A DNA stretch of 64,000 nt from JAWKHR01 sp041394725 (GTDB taxonomy: Bacteria; Acidobacteriota; Vicinamibacteria; Vicinamibacterales; SCN-69-37): NCBI GenBank assembly GCA_041394725.1, contig JAWKHR010000012.1, forward strand, positions 62,001-126,000, given 5' to 3'. Positions 39,349 through 48,113 of the stretch are shown here, one piece after another. The notes beneath the pieces are model-generated. The model did not search any database. It saw only the letters and a list, made by a program, of their open reading frames with translations, and was not told the origin of the DNA. The stretch's first letter is position 1. Each line of letters opens with the position of its first letter. Made by a program: the position numbers and the translations under genes.

Positions 39349-40161
39349 ATGTCCGACCTCTGGCTGATCGATGCCTTCACCGACGTCCCCTTCAGGGGCA
39401 ACCCGGCCGGCGTGTGCTGGCTGGATCGCCCCGCGCCCGAGACCTGGATGCAGCAGCTCGCGATGGAGATGCACCAGGCGGAGACGGCCTTCCTGCGCCG
39501 CGAGGGCGACGCGTTCCGGTTGCGATGGTTCACGCCGGCATCCGAAGTCGATCTCTGCGGGCATGCCACGCTCGCCAGCGCGCACTTCCTGTGGACGACG
39601 GGTCGGCTGCCGGAGGGTGAGGCCGCACGCTTCGACACGCGCAGCGGGCGGCTCACCGCGACCCGCGCGGTGGACGGCGGGATCACGCTCGACTTTCCGG
39701 CGACGCGGCCGACACCGATCGATCCGCCCGACGGGCTCTTCGCGGCGCTGGGCCTCGAGGGCGGCGAGGTGTCGAGCAATCGCGCGGCGCAGCCCGACGT
39801 GCTCGTGCGTGTCGACGCCGCCACGATCGTCCGCGGCCTCGCGCCCGACATGGGCCGCTTGCGCCGCGTCGCCGTGCGCGGCGTGATCGTCACCGCTCCG
39901 GGCGACGTGGACGGCGTGGACTTCGTCTCGCGCTTCTTCGCGCCGCGCTTCGGCGTCGACGAGGACCCGGTCACCGGGTCGGCCCACTGCTCGCTCGGCC
40001 CGTACTGGAGCGAGCGCCTCGGCCGCACGGCGCTCACCGGTTACCAGGCGTCGCCGCGCGGCGGCACCGTGAGGGTCGACGTCCGGGGCGACCGCGTCGG
40101 CCTCACCGGACATGCCGTGACGGTCGTGCGGGGAGACGTAGCGGATCCTCCAGGGACGTGA
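39349..40161 (+). CDS. PhzF-family isomerase/epimerase-like protein
   Basis: 270 residues from ATG at 39349, with GAGG at 7 nt. The family signatures are IDAFTDVPFRGNPAGVC, the catalytic Glu45 in HQAETAFL, the EVDLCGHATLASAHFL strand, FFAPRFGVDEDPVTGSAHCSLGPYW and the SPRGGTVRV stretch. PhzF enzymes isomerise DHHA in phenazine synthesis, but most bacterial homologues are of unknown function; no phenazine genes are nearby. The stop codon falls inside a long palindromic repeat. Confidence 0.92.
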   Translation: MSDLWLIDAFTDVPFRGNPAGVCWLDRPAPETWMQQLAMEMHQAETAFLRREGDAFRLRWFTPASEVDLCGHATLASAHFLWTTGRLPEGEAARFDTRSGRLTATRAVDGGITLDFPATRPTPIDPPDGLFAALGLEGGEVSSNRAAQPDVLVRVDAATIVRGLAPDMGRLRRVAVRGVIVTAPGDVDGVDFVSRFFAPRFGVDEDPVTGSAHCSLGPYWSERLGRTALTGYQASPRGGTVRVDVRGDRVGLTGHAVTVVRGDVADPPGT

Positions 40162-40284
40162 AGGTCCCAGGGTCCCAGGGTCCCAAGGTCCCAGGGTCCG
40201 AGGGGCCCAAGGGGCCTGGGCCCTGGGACCTCCAGGACGCTGGGCCCTTGCGGTCCTGGGACCCTGGGGACCTTCACGTCCCTG
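40151..40284. repeat. GGTCCC-rich palindrome beyond phzF-like gene
   Basis: Outer arms of about 29 bp begin CAGGGACGTGAAGGTCCC at 40151 and end with the complement at 40284, with one inserted base. Between them are five direct units of GGTCCCAGG or variants, then ggccc-rich inverted units. The left arm contains the phzF TGA stop. It can fold into a very long hairpin and is related by motif to the repeats at 29283-29400 and 32471-32505. The stretch 40285-40455 beyond it shows nothing I can support. Confidence 0.7.
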
Positions 40285-40455
40285 CTGGTGTCTAACTCCC
40301 ACAAGCCGGAACCAGTCGGCACGCGACGAAAGCAGCCAGCCTGCTCCTGGGCCTGCTGCCACAGGTCCCGGTCCGCCCGTCGTGTGTCCGGCGGTTCCGG
40401 CGGTTTCCGGGCGCGGCCGGATGCCGCCGGGATCGACGCCCTGCGGGATCTGCGG

Positions 40456-43188
40456 CTAGTCGATGCGCAGGCCTTCGGCCGGGTCCACGCGCATGGCGCG
40501 GATCGCGGGCGGGAGGCAGGCGATCAGGGCGGCGGACGCGAGCACCAGCGCCGCCGTTCCCAGCGACGCGGCGTCCATCGTCCGCACCTCGAAGAGCACG
40601 CGTGAGAGCGCGGTGTCGGCGGCCCGCACGAGGCCCCAGCCCGCGACCAGCCCGATCGCGACGAGCACCGTGCCCTGGCGCACGACGGCCGCGCCGACCG
40701 ACACGGGGCGCGCGCCGAGCGTGAGGCGGATCGCGAGTTCCCGCCGGCGCAGCGCGACCGTCCACGAGAACAGGCCGTAGACGCCGAGCGAGGCGAGGAG
40801 CGCCGCCAGCGCGCCGAAGCCGATCAACACGACCATCAGCAGGCGCGGCTCGGCGGTGCGTGCGCGCAGGCGCTGGGCCCACGTGCTCGCGCTGGTCACC
40901 GGGATGCCGGGCGCGGTCGCGCGCAGCGTCTCGCGCAGCGCGGCGAGGGCCGTGGGCGCGTCGACCGCGTCGATCGCGAGGAACATCGACCGGAACGGGA
41001 ACTGCCGCGCCGAGAAATAGACCGCCGGTTCGACGTCCTGGCCGAGCGGCGCGTCCCGGATGTCGGCGACGACGCCGACGACCTCGAACTTCGCGACGGG
41101 CACCTGCTGGCCGCCGAAGGCGATGGGCGTGCGCGGCATCAGGTTGCGGCCGAGCGGGCCGATGCCGGCGGTGCCGGTCATCAGCACCACCCGGCCGGTC
41201 CGGCCTTCCAGGTAGCGCCGCGCGAACGACGCGTTGACGACGACGACGCCGGGGGCCGCGGGGGTATCCCGGGCGTCGAAGAAGCGACCGGAGACCTTCG
41301 TCGCGCCGATGGCCTCGAAGTAGCCCTCGCTTGCGCTGTGGAACTGGGCGCGCGGCAGGTCGCTCGTCTGCGCCGGCAGCACGTCGCCCTCGATGGCGAC
41401 CGGCTGGCGCCAGCCCACCTCGAGCGGCAGGAAGTTGGCCGCGCCCGCCCCACGGATGCCGGGTTGCTCGCGCAACCGCTCGAGGATCGTCGAGTGCAGC
41501 GCGCCGGTCTCGGTCCAGTCCGGATAGGCCGCCTCCGGGATCTGGACGCTGGTCGTCACCACGTCGGGATTGCCGACGCCGGTCGGTACGTCGGTCATGC
41601 GCGCGACGCTCCGGATCAGCAGGCCGGAGCCGGCGAGCAGCGCGGCGGCCAGCGCGACCTCGCCGACGACGAGCGCACGGTAGAGGCCGCGACTCCCGCG
41701 GGAGCTGCCACGCTCGCCGGCACGGAGGTCGGCCGACAGGCTGCGACGCAGGAGCACCAGCGCCGGCACCAGTCCGAAGAGCATCGTCGTCCCGATGCCC
41801 AGCGCGGCGGCGAAGCCGAGCACGCGCGGGTTGATCGACACCTCCGCCAGCCGCGGAATCTCGACCGGGGTCGTCGCCGCGATGAGCGGAAGCGCGGCCC
41901 ACGCGACGAGCAGGCCGGCCGTCGTCCCGGCGACGGAGAGGACCAGGGCCTCGGCGCCGAGCTGGGTGACGAGCTGGCGCGGCGAGGCGCCGAGCGCCGT
42001 GCGCACGGCGATTTCCCGTTCGCGCGAGAGCGCGCGCGTCAGCAGGAGCGAGGCGACGTTCAGGCACCCGATGACGAGGAGCAGGCCGACCGCGCCGAAG
42101 AGCACCGCCAGCGCGGGCCGGTAGTAGCCGAGCGCCTCGTCGAGCAGCGGAACCAGCCGCACGCGCCAGTTCCGGTTGGTCGCCCCGAAGTCGCGCTCGA
42201 GCCGCTGCCCGAGGCCCGTCACGGCGGCGTCGGCCTCGGCGAGCGTCACGCCGGGCGCGAGCCGCGCGACCGACTCCATGAAGTGCGCCGCGCGGCTGTG
42301 CTGCGAGAAGTCCCAGGTCGAACGCTGCCAGACGTCGATGCCGCCGGGGTAGTCGAACCCGGGCGGCATCACGCCGACGACCGTGTACGGCGTGTCGTCG
42401 AGCCGGATCTGGCGGCCGATCATCGCCGGGTCCGCCCCGTAGCGCGTGCGCCAGAGGCGGTCGCTGATCACCGCGACGAGCGGCTGGCGTGCGAAGTAGG
42501 GCTCGTCGCGTGGGAAGCCCGGGCCGAGTTGCGGGGCGACGCCGAGCACGGCCATCAGGTTGGCGCCGGTCTCGATCGTCGGGACGCGCACCGGGTCCAG
42601 GCCGGGATCCACGAGGTTCACGTCCGGCCGCCACCAGGCCGCCGCGTCCTCGAAGACGTCGAGCTGCTGGTAGTCGATGAAGTTCACCGGCGAGATCGGG
42701 TCGTGCGCGAGCCCCTGCTCGGCGTTGGTCGCCCAGAGCGTGACCAGCCGATCCGGCGCCGCATAGGGCAGCGGACGCAGCACGACGCCGTCGACGATCG
42801 AGTAGACGGTGACCGCGGCGCCGAGCCCGATCCCCAGCACGAGCACGGTGACGAGCGCGAAGCTCCGGTGATGGACGAACTGGCGGATGGCGAGGCGCAG
42901 CGCATGACCCATGGACAGGCTCCGGAACGCCGGGGTCTGGCCGAGCCCCGGGACGGCGGTGGTCGTCGGCGGATCGCGCCGCAGCGCGGATCCGGTGAGC
43001 GCGTCGAGGTCGGATTCCGCGAGCGCGGCCTCGGCGAGCGCGGTGGCGGCCGCCTCATCCAGGCCGCGCGCGCGGGCGTCGGCCTGGAGATCCTCGAGGT
43101 GCTCGGCCAGCTCGCGGACGGCGTGGGCCGCCAGGCGGGCACCCCGGGCGTCGGCGTGGCGACGGACGCGCGCGTGCCAGTCGGTCAT
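40456..43188 (-). CDS. ADOP-type (MacB/FtsX-like) permease 4
   Basis: 910 residues. The N-terminal cytoplasmic helical segment (about 1-75; AVRELAEHLEDLQADARARGLDEAAA) is typical of ADOP proteins. First transmembrane region FALVTVLVLGIGLGAAVTVYSIVDGVVLRPLPY, periplasmic domain, FtsX block (about 375-500), second periplasmic domain, final FtsX block (RRRELAIRLTLGARPVSVGAAVVRQ ending RAMRVDPAEGLRID). It follows PadR3 after 57 bp in the same direction, so the pair is probably an operon. Confidence 0.92.
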   Translation of the reverse strand: MTDWHARVRRHADARGARLAAHAVRELAEHLEDLQADARARGLDEAAATALAEAALAESDLDALTGSALRRDPPTTTAVPGLGQTPAFRSLSMGHALRLAIRQFVHHRSFALVTVLVLGIGLGAAVTVYSIVDGVVLRPLPYAAPDRLVTLWATNAEQGLAHDPISPVNFIDYQQLDVFEDAAAWWRPDVNLVDPGLDPVRVPTIETGANLMAVLGVAPQLGPGFPRDEPYFARQPLVAVISDRLWRTRYGADPAMIGRQIRLDDTPYTVVGVMPPGFDYPGGIDVWQRSTWDFSQHSRAAHFMESVARLAPGVTLAEADAAVTGLGQRLERDFGATNRNWRVRLVPLLDEALGYYRPALAVLFGAVGLLLVIGCLNVASLLLTRALSREREIAVRTALGASPRQLVTQLGAEALVLSVAGTTAGLLVAWAALPLIAATTPVEIPRLAEVSINPRVLGFAAALGIGTTMLFGLVPALVLLRRSLSADLRAGERGSSRGSRGLYRALVVGEVALAAALLAGSGLLIRSVARMTDVPTGVGNPDVVTTSVQIPEAAYPDWTETGALHSTILERLREQPGIRGAGAANFLPLEVGWRQPVAIEGDVLPAQTSDLPRAQFHSASEGYFEAIGATKVSGRFFDARDTPAAPGVVVVNASFARRYLEGRTGRVVLMTGTAGIGPLGRNLMPRTPIAFGGQQVPVAKFEVVGVVADIRDAPLGQDVEPAVYFSARQFPFRSMFLAIDAVDAPTALAALRETLRATAPGIPVTSASTWAQRLRARTAEPRLLMVVLIGFGALAALLASLGVYGLFSWTVALRRRELAIRLTLGARPVSVGAAVVRQGTVLVAIGLVAGWGLVRAADTALSRVLFEVRTMDAASLGTAALVLASAALIACLPPAIRAMRVDPAEGLRID

Positions 43189-43245
43189 GACTCGAAGTGA
43201 GACGGCGCGGCGCGACCGGGCGTTGGCCGCGGCGCCGGTTCGCGA

Positions 43246-43590
43246 TCAGGCCGGCCGCACGCCGGCGACACGGCCCAGCACGCCGATGAACCGCGCCCAG
43301 TCCTCACGCTGCGCGGCCAGCACCTTCCGGCCGCTCTCGGTGATGCGGTAGTAGCATCGGCGCCGCTGCCCGGCCCGCTCGACCCACCGGCCCCGCAGCC
43401 AGCCCCGCTCCTCGAGCCGGTACAGCGTGGCGTAGAGCGACGCGAGGGTGAACGACAGCGTCCCGTCCGACCGCGCCTCGATCTGCTTTGCGATCTCGTA
43501 CCCGTGCAGCGCCTCGCCCTCGACCAGGGCCAGGATCAGCAGCTCCGCGCTGCCCTTCTTCGCTTCGTCGATGGCGCTCCGCCGCAACAT
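43246..43590 (-). CDS. PadR-family transcriptional regulator 3
   Basis: 114 residues with the PadR winged helix (KGSAELLILALVEGEALHGYEIAKQIE, SFTLASLYATLYRLEERGWL, RRRCYYRITESGRKVL). Promoter elements are close to the ATG, so the transcript may be leaderless. It precedes ADOP permease 4. A 14-bp tandem-repeat array starts 61 bp upstream. Confidence 0.92.
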   Translation of the reverse strand: MLRRSAIDEAKKGSAELLILALVEGEALHGYEIAKQIEARSDGTLSFTLASLYATLYRLEERGWLRGRWVERAGQRRRCYYRITESGRKVLAAQREDWARFIGVLGRVAGVRPA

Positions 43591-43598
43591 GAAGGACG

Positions 43599-43627
43599 AC
43601 TATATGATGGACACCTGAGTATTGCAA
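43599..43627 (-). promoter_or_regulatory. Promoter of PadR3-ADOP4 operon
   Basis: On the minus strand TTGCAA (43622-43627), a 17-bp spacer and TATAGT (43599-43604). The -10 ends 8 nt before the ATG at 43590, leaving room for at most a few bases of leader and no Shine-Dalgarno. Confidence 0.65.
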
Positions 43628-43650
43628 GAATCACGTCGTCGGTCGGGATC

Positions 43651-43762
43651 GGGCACTGGGCGTCGGGCACTGGGCGCTGGGCACTGGGCGTTGGGCACTG
43701 GGCGTTGGGCACTGGGCGTTGGGCACTGGGCGTCGGGCACTGGGCGCTGGGCACCTGGCGCC
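43651..43762. repeat. 14-bp tandem repeat array upstream of PadR3
   Basis: Seven near-perfect units GGGCACTGGGCGTC/TT/CT (43651-43748) followed by at least one degenerate unit, then further decayed GC-rich sequence with GCCGAGC units to about 43860. Only the last two bases vary between units. The same motif occurs inverted at 28590-28648. The unit is not a multiple of three, and I see no gene between 43628 and 43872. Confidence 0.85.
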
Positions 43763-43872
43763 GGGGCACCTGGAGTTGGGCGTTGGGCGCGCCCGGCGCC
43801 GAGCACCTCGCGCCGAGCACCGAGCTCCGAGCGCGGCGCGCCGGAAGCCGAGCGCCGGACCGGTTCGTCGAT

Positions 43873-44547
43873 CTAGTTCTTGCCGGCCGGCAGCTTCTCG
43901 CCGGCGGTAATCGCAATCGGCAGCCGGTTCTCCTGCGGCGGGACCGGACAGATCCACTGGTCGTTGTAGACGCAGTTCGGGTGGTAGGCGCGGTTGAAGT
44001 CGAGGTCGTAGAGCCCGGTCGGCGTCCGATCGAGATCCAGGTAGCGGCCGCCCTTGTAGGTTTCGGCGCCGCTCGTGAGGTCGCCGAACGGGACGAAGAG
44101 CCGATCGACCGTCCGCGCCTCGGCCGGGATGAAGGCCGCGAGCGTGTACTCCGCGTCGCCGATCGTGAAGCGCAGCCGGCCCACGCGCCGCATGCGCTCG
44201 CGCTCGTGCTGGCTGTTCTCGAGCTCGATGATGACCGGCGTCGGACTCGCTTCCTGGACGAGCCGGGCCGGCACGCGGAAGGACTCGTCGATCGGGTAGT
44301 AGTTGATGCCCGGGAAGCCGGGGCGGTCCGCGGGCAGGAGCGGCGAGCTGTCCGACGTGCGGAACGCCAGGTCCTTGTCCACGCGGTCGGCCGCGATCTG
44401 CTGGTCGTACGTCCGCGTGTCCACGGGCTTCGAGGGCCCGGACGTGCAGCCCGCGGTCGCGGCGAGGGCCAGCAGGCTGAACACGCCGAGCCGCGTGGCC
44501 GGAGACGTGAGGCGCGACAGGCCCCGAAGGCGCGTGACGGTCGGCAT
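43873..44547 (-). CDS. DUF1684-domain lipoprotein
   Basis: 224 residues with a lipoprotein signal: hydrophobic GVFSLLALAATAG followed by Cys34 (lipobox ATAGC). The DUF1684 pattern is clear: a region ending GRYLDLDR, then FNRAYHPNCVYNDQWICPVPPQENRLPIAITAGEK near the C-terminus, which contains the family's conserved Asn-Arg-Ala-Tyr and CPxPPxENRL motifs. Function unknown. The start of the neighbouring GT39-like remnant lies upstream in the same direction. Confidence 0.9.
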   Translation of the reverse strand: MPTVTRLRGLSRLTSPATRLGVFSLLALAATAGCTSGPSKPVDTRTYDQQIAADRVDKDLAFRTSDSSPLLPADRPGFPGINYYPIDESFRVPARLVQEASPTPVIIELENSQHERERMRRVGRLRFTIGDAEYTLAAFIPAEARTVDRLFVPFGDLTSGAETYKGGRYLDLDRTPTGLYDLDFNRAYHPNCVYNDQWICPVPPQENRLPIAITAGEKLPAGKN

Positions 44548-44556
44548 CGCTCCCTA

Positions 44557-46006
44557 TTATCCACGCGCGACCGGCGCGTCCGATCGGGCGGGGCCGCGGG
44601 CCCCGCCACGGATCGGGCCCGCGAGCGCGAGTGCGCCGAGCACGCAGAACGCCGGCGTGATCGGCACCCGCCGCCGCGCGTCCGCGTCGGGCCCGCCCGA
44701 GACGCAGATGAGGGCGAGCGCGACGACCGCAATGAGCCGGGTCGCCGGCCCGGCCCTGGCCCGCCACGCGCCCGCGATCGCCAGGCCGAGATAGAACACC
44801 GCCGACGCCCCGAGCACGACGGTGACCGCCCAGTAGGCCGCGCCCTTGCGCGCCAGTGCGGTCCACGCGTCCGCCCACCGGCCGTACACGATGAGCCGGG
44901 TCGCCGAGTCGGACCAGTCGGCCGCCGGATCGCCGCGGCCGAACAGCCGGAACGCCGCGCCCGGATCCGGGTGCAGCAGGACGGCGGCCACGCCGCGCTG
45001 CCGCATGTCGCCGCGAAGCCGACCGGGTTGGCGAGGATGCGTCGCGCCGCATCAGTCCACATGAACGTGGCGGCGCGTGCCCGCCGCCAGTGTCGCCGGC
45101 TTCCCGCAGCCGGTCGTCGAGCGCCCGGCGCGCCTCCACCGGCGCGGCGCCTTCGCGCGCGAGCGCCGACGCGCCGCCCAGTTTCAGGCGGCGCGCCTCG
45201 GAACTGGCACCGAGAAGCCCCAGTATCCCGTCTCCATCCCGTTGCGCAGGTGCCACGCGCCGAGCAGCACGACCGCCGTCAACGTCGCGGCCTTCGCATA
45301 CGCGCGCCAGTCGCCGCGCGTCGTCCGGGCCGCGCGCGCCGGCCGGCTCGCCTTGGCCGCGTGCCCTCCAGCGGCCCGGCCCCGCGCCGTGGGCCCGGCT
45401 GGACGCCGGCCTGCCCAGAGGACGGCCCCGAGAACGACGGGCACGAGCAGGTAGCCGATCGGTCGCACGTAGGCCGACGCGACCGCCGCCGTGGCGGCGA
45501 CCACAATCCAGCGGCGGCGCGAGGTGACCAGGAACCGTGCCGCGGCCGCCAGGGCGAGCGCCACGCACGCGGTGAACAGCGTCTCGGACAGGACGAAGGC
45601 GCCGTGGATCCACTGACCCGGCTCGCAGGCGTAGAGCAGGCCCGCCACCGCGCCCGCGTGGCGTCGCCGGCCGAGCGGGCCGAGGTCCACGCAGAGGAGC
45701 AGGGTGACGAGGCCCATCACGACCTGCAGCCCGAAGGTGATCGCCGTCGGCGCCCCGAGCGCGGTGCCGACGGGCGACGAGCGCCGGGTAGCCCGGCGGC
45801 CGGTAGATCTCCGGCCGGCCGTCCACTGCGCATACGCGCCGTCGTGCACGAGCGCCGCGGCCAGCCGCGCGCACTGCCGGCTGCCTGGGAGGTAGAACGC
45901 GTCGGGTCCGCCAGAAGGCCGCCGCCGCGGCGATCACGATCGCGACCGCGGCGAGACCGCAATCATCATCGCGGCGGCGGATCAGGCGACGGTCGCTCAG
46001 GGGCAT
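44557..46006 (-). pseudogene. Frameshifted membrane glycosyltransferase (GT39/ArnT-like)
   Basis: The protein can be followed across frames: start ATG 46006 (LAAVAIVIAAAAAFW), DAFYLPGSRQCARLAAALVHDGAYAQWTAG, GRPEIYRPPGYPALVA, LGAPTAITFGLQVVMGLVTLLLCVDL, several transmembrane helices (FLVTSRRRWIVVAATAAVASAYVRPIGYLLVPVVLGAVLW), GAWHLRNGMETGYWGFSVP, ILANPVGFAA, then VAAVLLHPDPGAAFRLFG and the final helices. The RPPGYP and periplasmic pattern match lipid-linked-sugar glycosyltransferases. Frameshifts occur near 45905, 45815, 45775, 45225 and 45010. Either decay or poor sequence. It was a neighbour of the radical SAM and GT2 genes. Confidence 0.65.
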
Positions 46007-46034
46007 CGCGTCAGGGTCGCCATCGGCCCAGGGG

Positions 46035-47033
46035 TCAGCGCCGGAGCATGCCGAACACGGCGCCCGGCCGCAGGCCGAACAGGGCCTTGCGTTCGTTGAG
46101 GTAGGCGAGGCTGCAGTCCACGCACGAGTGATGGCGGGCGTGGCGGACGGCGACCTCGAACCCGTCGCGCACCAGGTTCCGGGGCGTGAACGGTCCCGTG
46201 TGGACGATGCACGGATGGACGTCGCCGTTGGCCTCGACGTGCAGGTAGTCGCGTCCCGCCATGCAGCGCGAGGGACCGTCGCGGGCGATCGAGAGCACGC
46301 GGAAGTCGTGCCACCGCGACGTCCGCCGGTAGCTGGCGGCGGAGAACATGAGCGACCGGCCCGCGGCGCGCCAGCGCGCCAGCTGCGCGTAGAGCGCGCG
46401 CTCCTCCGCATCGGTCAGGCCGATCTCGCCCCTGGCCGAGGCGTCCTGGTAGTCGGCGCCGAACATCACCGCCTGCGCGTTGAGCCCGTAGCCCTGGCGC
46501 TCGCAGAACTCGAGCATCGGCTCGACCTCCTCGAGCGTGTCGCGGTGCACGACCATGTTGACGTAGGCGGCCCGGCCACGCGCGGCGGCGGCCTCGAGCG
46601 CGGCGACGGCGGGCGCGTGCGTGCCCGCGCCGCGCCACGCGTCGTGGCGCGCCGGCGTGAGCGCGTCCAGGCTGACCACGACCTCGTCCAGGTGATCCAG
46701 CAGCGCCGGTCGCTCGGCGATCGCCAGGCCGTTGGTCACGACCGCGGTGATGATGCCGGCCGCGCGCGACGCCGCGGCAATTTCCGCGAAGTCGCGGCGG
46801 ATCGTCGGCTCGCCGCCCTGGAACTTGACGCGCAGCGTGCCCGCGCGCGCGAACCGGCCGAGCGCGTCCACCCACTGCACGGTCGTCATCTGCGGCACCG
46901 GGATCTCCGGGCACCGGCAGTAGCGGCACCGCAGGTTGCACGCGTTGAGCAGCACCGCCTGGACTTCGAACGGGTGGAGGTCGCGGAACCGGTACCGGAG
47001 GAAGTGCGCCGCGTAGCGCAGCCCGCGGGTCAC
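46035..47033 (-). CDS. Radical SAM protein with C-terminal SPASM-like cysteines
   Basis: 332 residues from GTG at 47033, which overlaps the TGA of the GT2 gene (GTGA). The [4Fe-4S] motif is Cys32-x3-Cys36-x2-Cys39 (CNLRCRYC), then VKFQGGEPTIRRDF (SAM-binding GGEP) and VVVSLDALTPARHD. Near the C-terminus CMAGRDYLHVEANGDVHPC, then CVDCSLAYLNE, is SPASM-like, suggesting auxiliary clusters. Such enzymes modify peptides or small molecules; between two glycosyltransferase genes a role in cell-surface or lipid modification is plausible. Confidence 0.88.
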   Translation of the reverse strand: MTRGLRYAAHFLRYRFRDLHPFEVQAVLLNACNLRCRYCRCPEIPVPQMTTVQWVDALGRFARAGTLRVKFQGGEPTIRRDFAEIAAASRAAGIITAVVTNGLAIAERPALLDHLDEVVVSLDALTPARHDAWRGAGTHAPAVAALEAAAARGRAAYVNMVVHRDTLEEVEPMLEFCERQGYGLNAQAVMFGADYQDASARGEIGLTDAEERALYAQLARWRAAGRSLMFSAASYRRTSRWHDFRVLSIARDGPSRCMAGRDYLHVEANGDVHPCIVHTGPFTPRNLVRDGFEVAVRHARHHSCVDCSLAYLNERKALFGLRPGAVFGMLRR

Positions 47034-48092
47034 CAGGCCTCCGATTCGTCGGCCGGTGCCGGCAGCCGCGGGTACGACGGATCGGGCCGGGCGAAGGGAT
47101 AGAGGACCAGCGCCGCGAACGCGATGGCCACGATCCAGAACGGCAGGGTCGCGCCCTGCAGCAGGTGCAGCCCGGCCCGCGCGCTGGGCCGATGCCAGCA
47201 GTAAGGCTGGCGCCGCCGGTGATCAGGCTGATGATGACGCGCCGACGGCGGCCGACGGCGCGGCGGCGGCGGCCGTGAGCGCCAGCACGGCCGCGAGCGC
47301 CGGCAGGGCGGTGAGCGCGATCGCCCGCCAGAAGAAGACCGTGCCCGTCGCGCCCCGCATCCCGCCCGCGCGCGGCAGGAACCGCACGACCTCGTGGAGG
47401 TAGCCCTGCGCGCGCCGGAGCTTCACGCGCAGCCAGGCGCCGCCCGTCGCCGGTGCGCGCACCTCCTCGACGGGCACGTCCACCAGCGCCACGCGTCGGC
47501 CGGCCGCTGCCGCCAGACTCGCCACGTGCACGTCGTCGGCGATCGCATCGAGCGGAAAGCGATCGAGGAGCGATCGCCGGAAGAGGTAGCACGGCGCGAC
47601 GACCAGGCCGGTGGTGCCGAGCCGGTGTTCGATTCGGCGGATCCGATTCGAGAGCCGCCAGTGCCACTCGTCCAGCGGATGCGCGCCGCGCGGCACGAGC
47701 GGGGTGCCGACGACCGCGACGCGGGCATCCCGCCGGGCGGCGTCGACCAGGCGGATCAGGGTGTCCGCCGGCATGCGGGCGTCGGCATCGGTCACGAGCA
47801 CCCACGGAGCCTGCGACCGGGCCAGCGCGGCGTTGAGCTGCGCCGCCTTGCCGCCCGGGCCCGCGTCGATCCATTCGATCCGCGGGTCGCGGGCGGCCGC
47901 CCGCGCGAGCCGCGCGGGCGTGTCGTCGGTGGACGTGCCGTCGGCGACGATCAGCCGGAGACGCGCGGTGGGATACCGCAGCGCCAGCACGTCGCGGATC
48001 TTGCCGTCCACGAGCCGCGCCTCGTCGCGGACGGCGACGATGACGTCCACGTCAGGCCGTGAGGGATCGGTCACGGTTCGGCATCCTGGCAT
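47030..48092 (-). pseudogene. GT2 glycosyltransferase with frameshifts near the C-terminus
   Basis: From ATG 48092 the GT-A fold reads DVDVIVAVRDEARLVDGKIRDVLAL, VADGTSTDDTPARL and WVLVTDADARM (DxD). It continues through RIEHRLGTTGLVVAPCYLFRRSLLDRFP and VRFLPRAGGMRGATGTVFFWRAIALTALPALAAVLALTAAAA, then stops at 47223. The last transmembrane helix and tail (LLQGATLPFWIVAIAFAALVLYPF ... DESEAW) follow in another frame and end with TGA at 47030, overlapping the radical SAM start. The intended frame must break between about 47240 and 47170, with two or three indels. A gene of about 354 codons is implied. Confidence 0.75.
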
Positions 48093-48113
48093 CGCGTCAC
48101 GCCGGCGCGCGCC

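Noticed and set aside
43651..43762. CRISPR array
   Set aside because: Contiguous 14-bp units without spacers and no cas genes.
43600..43910. Short frames with repeated TGRRALGAGHWALG-like peptides
   Set aside because: Products of the 14-bp tandem repeats, no start context, readable in all frames because 14 is not a multiple of three.
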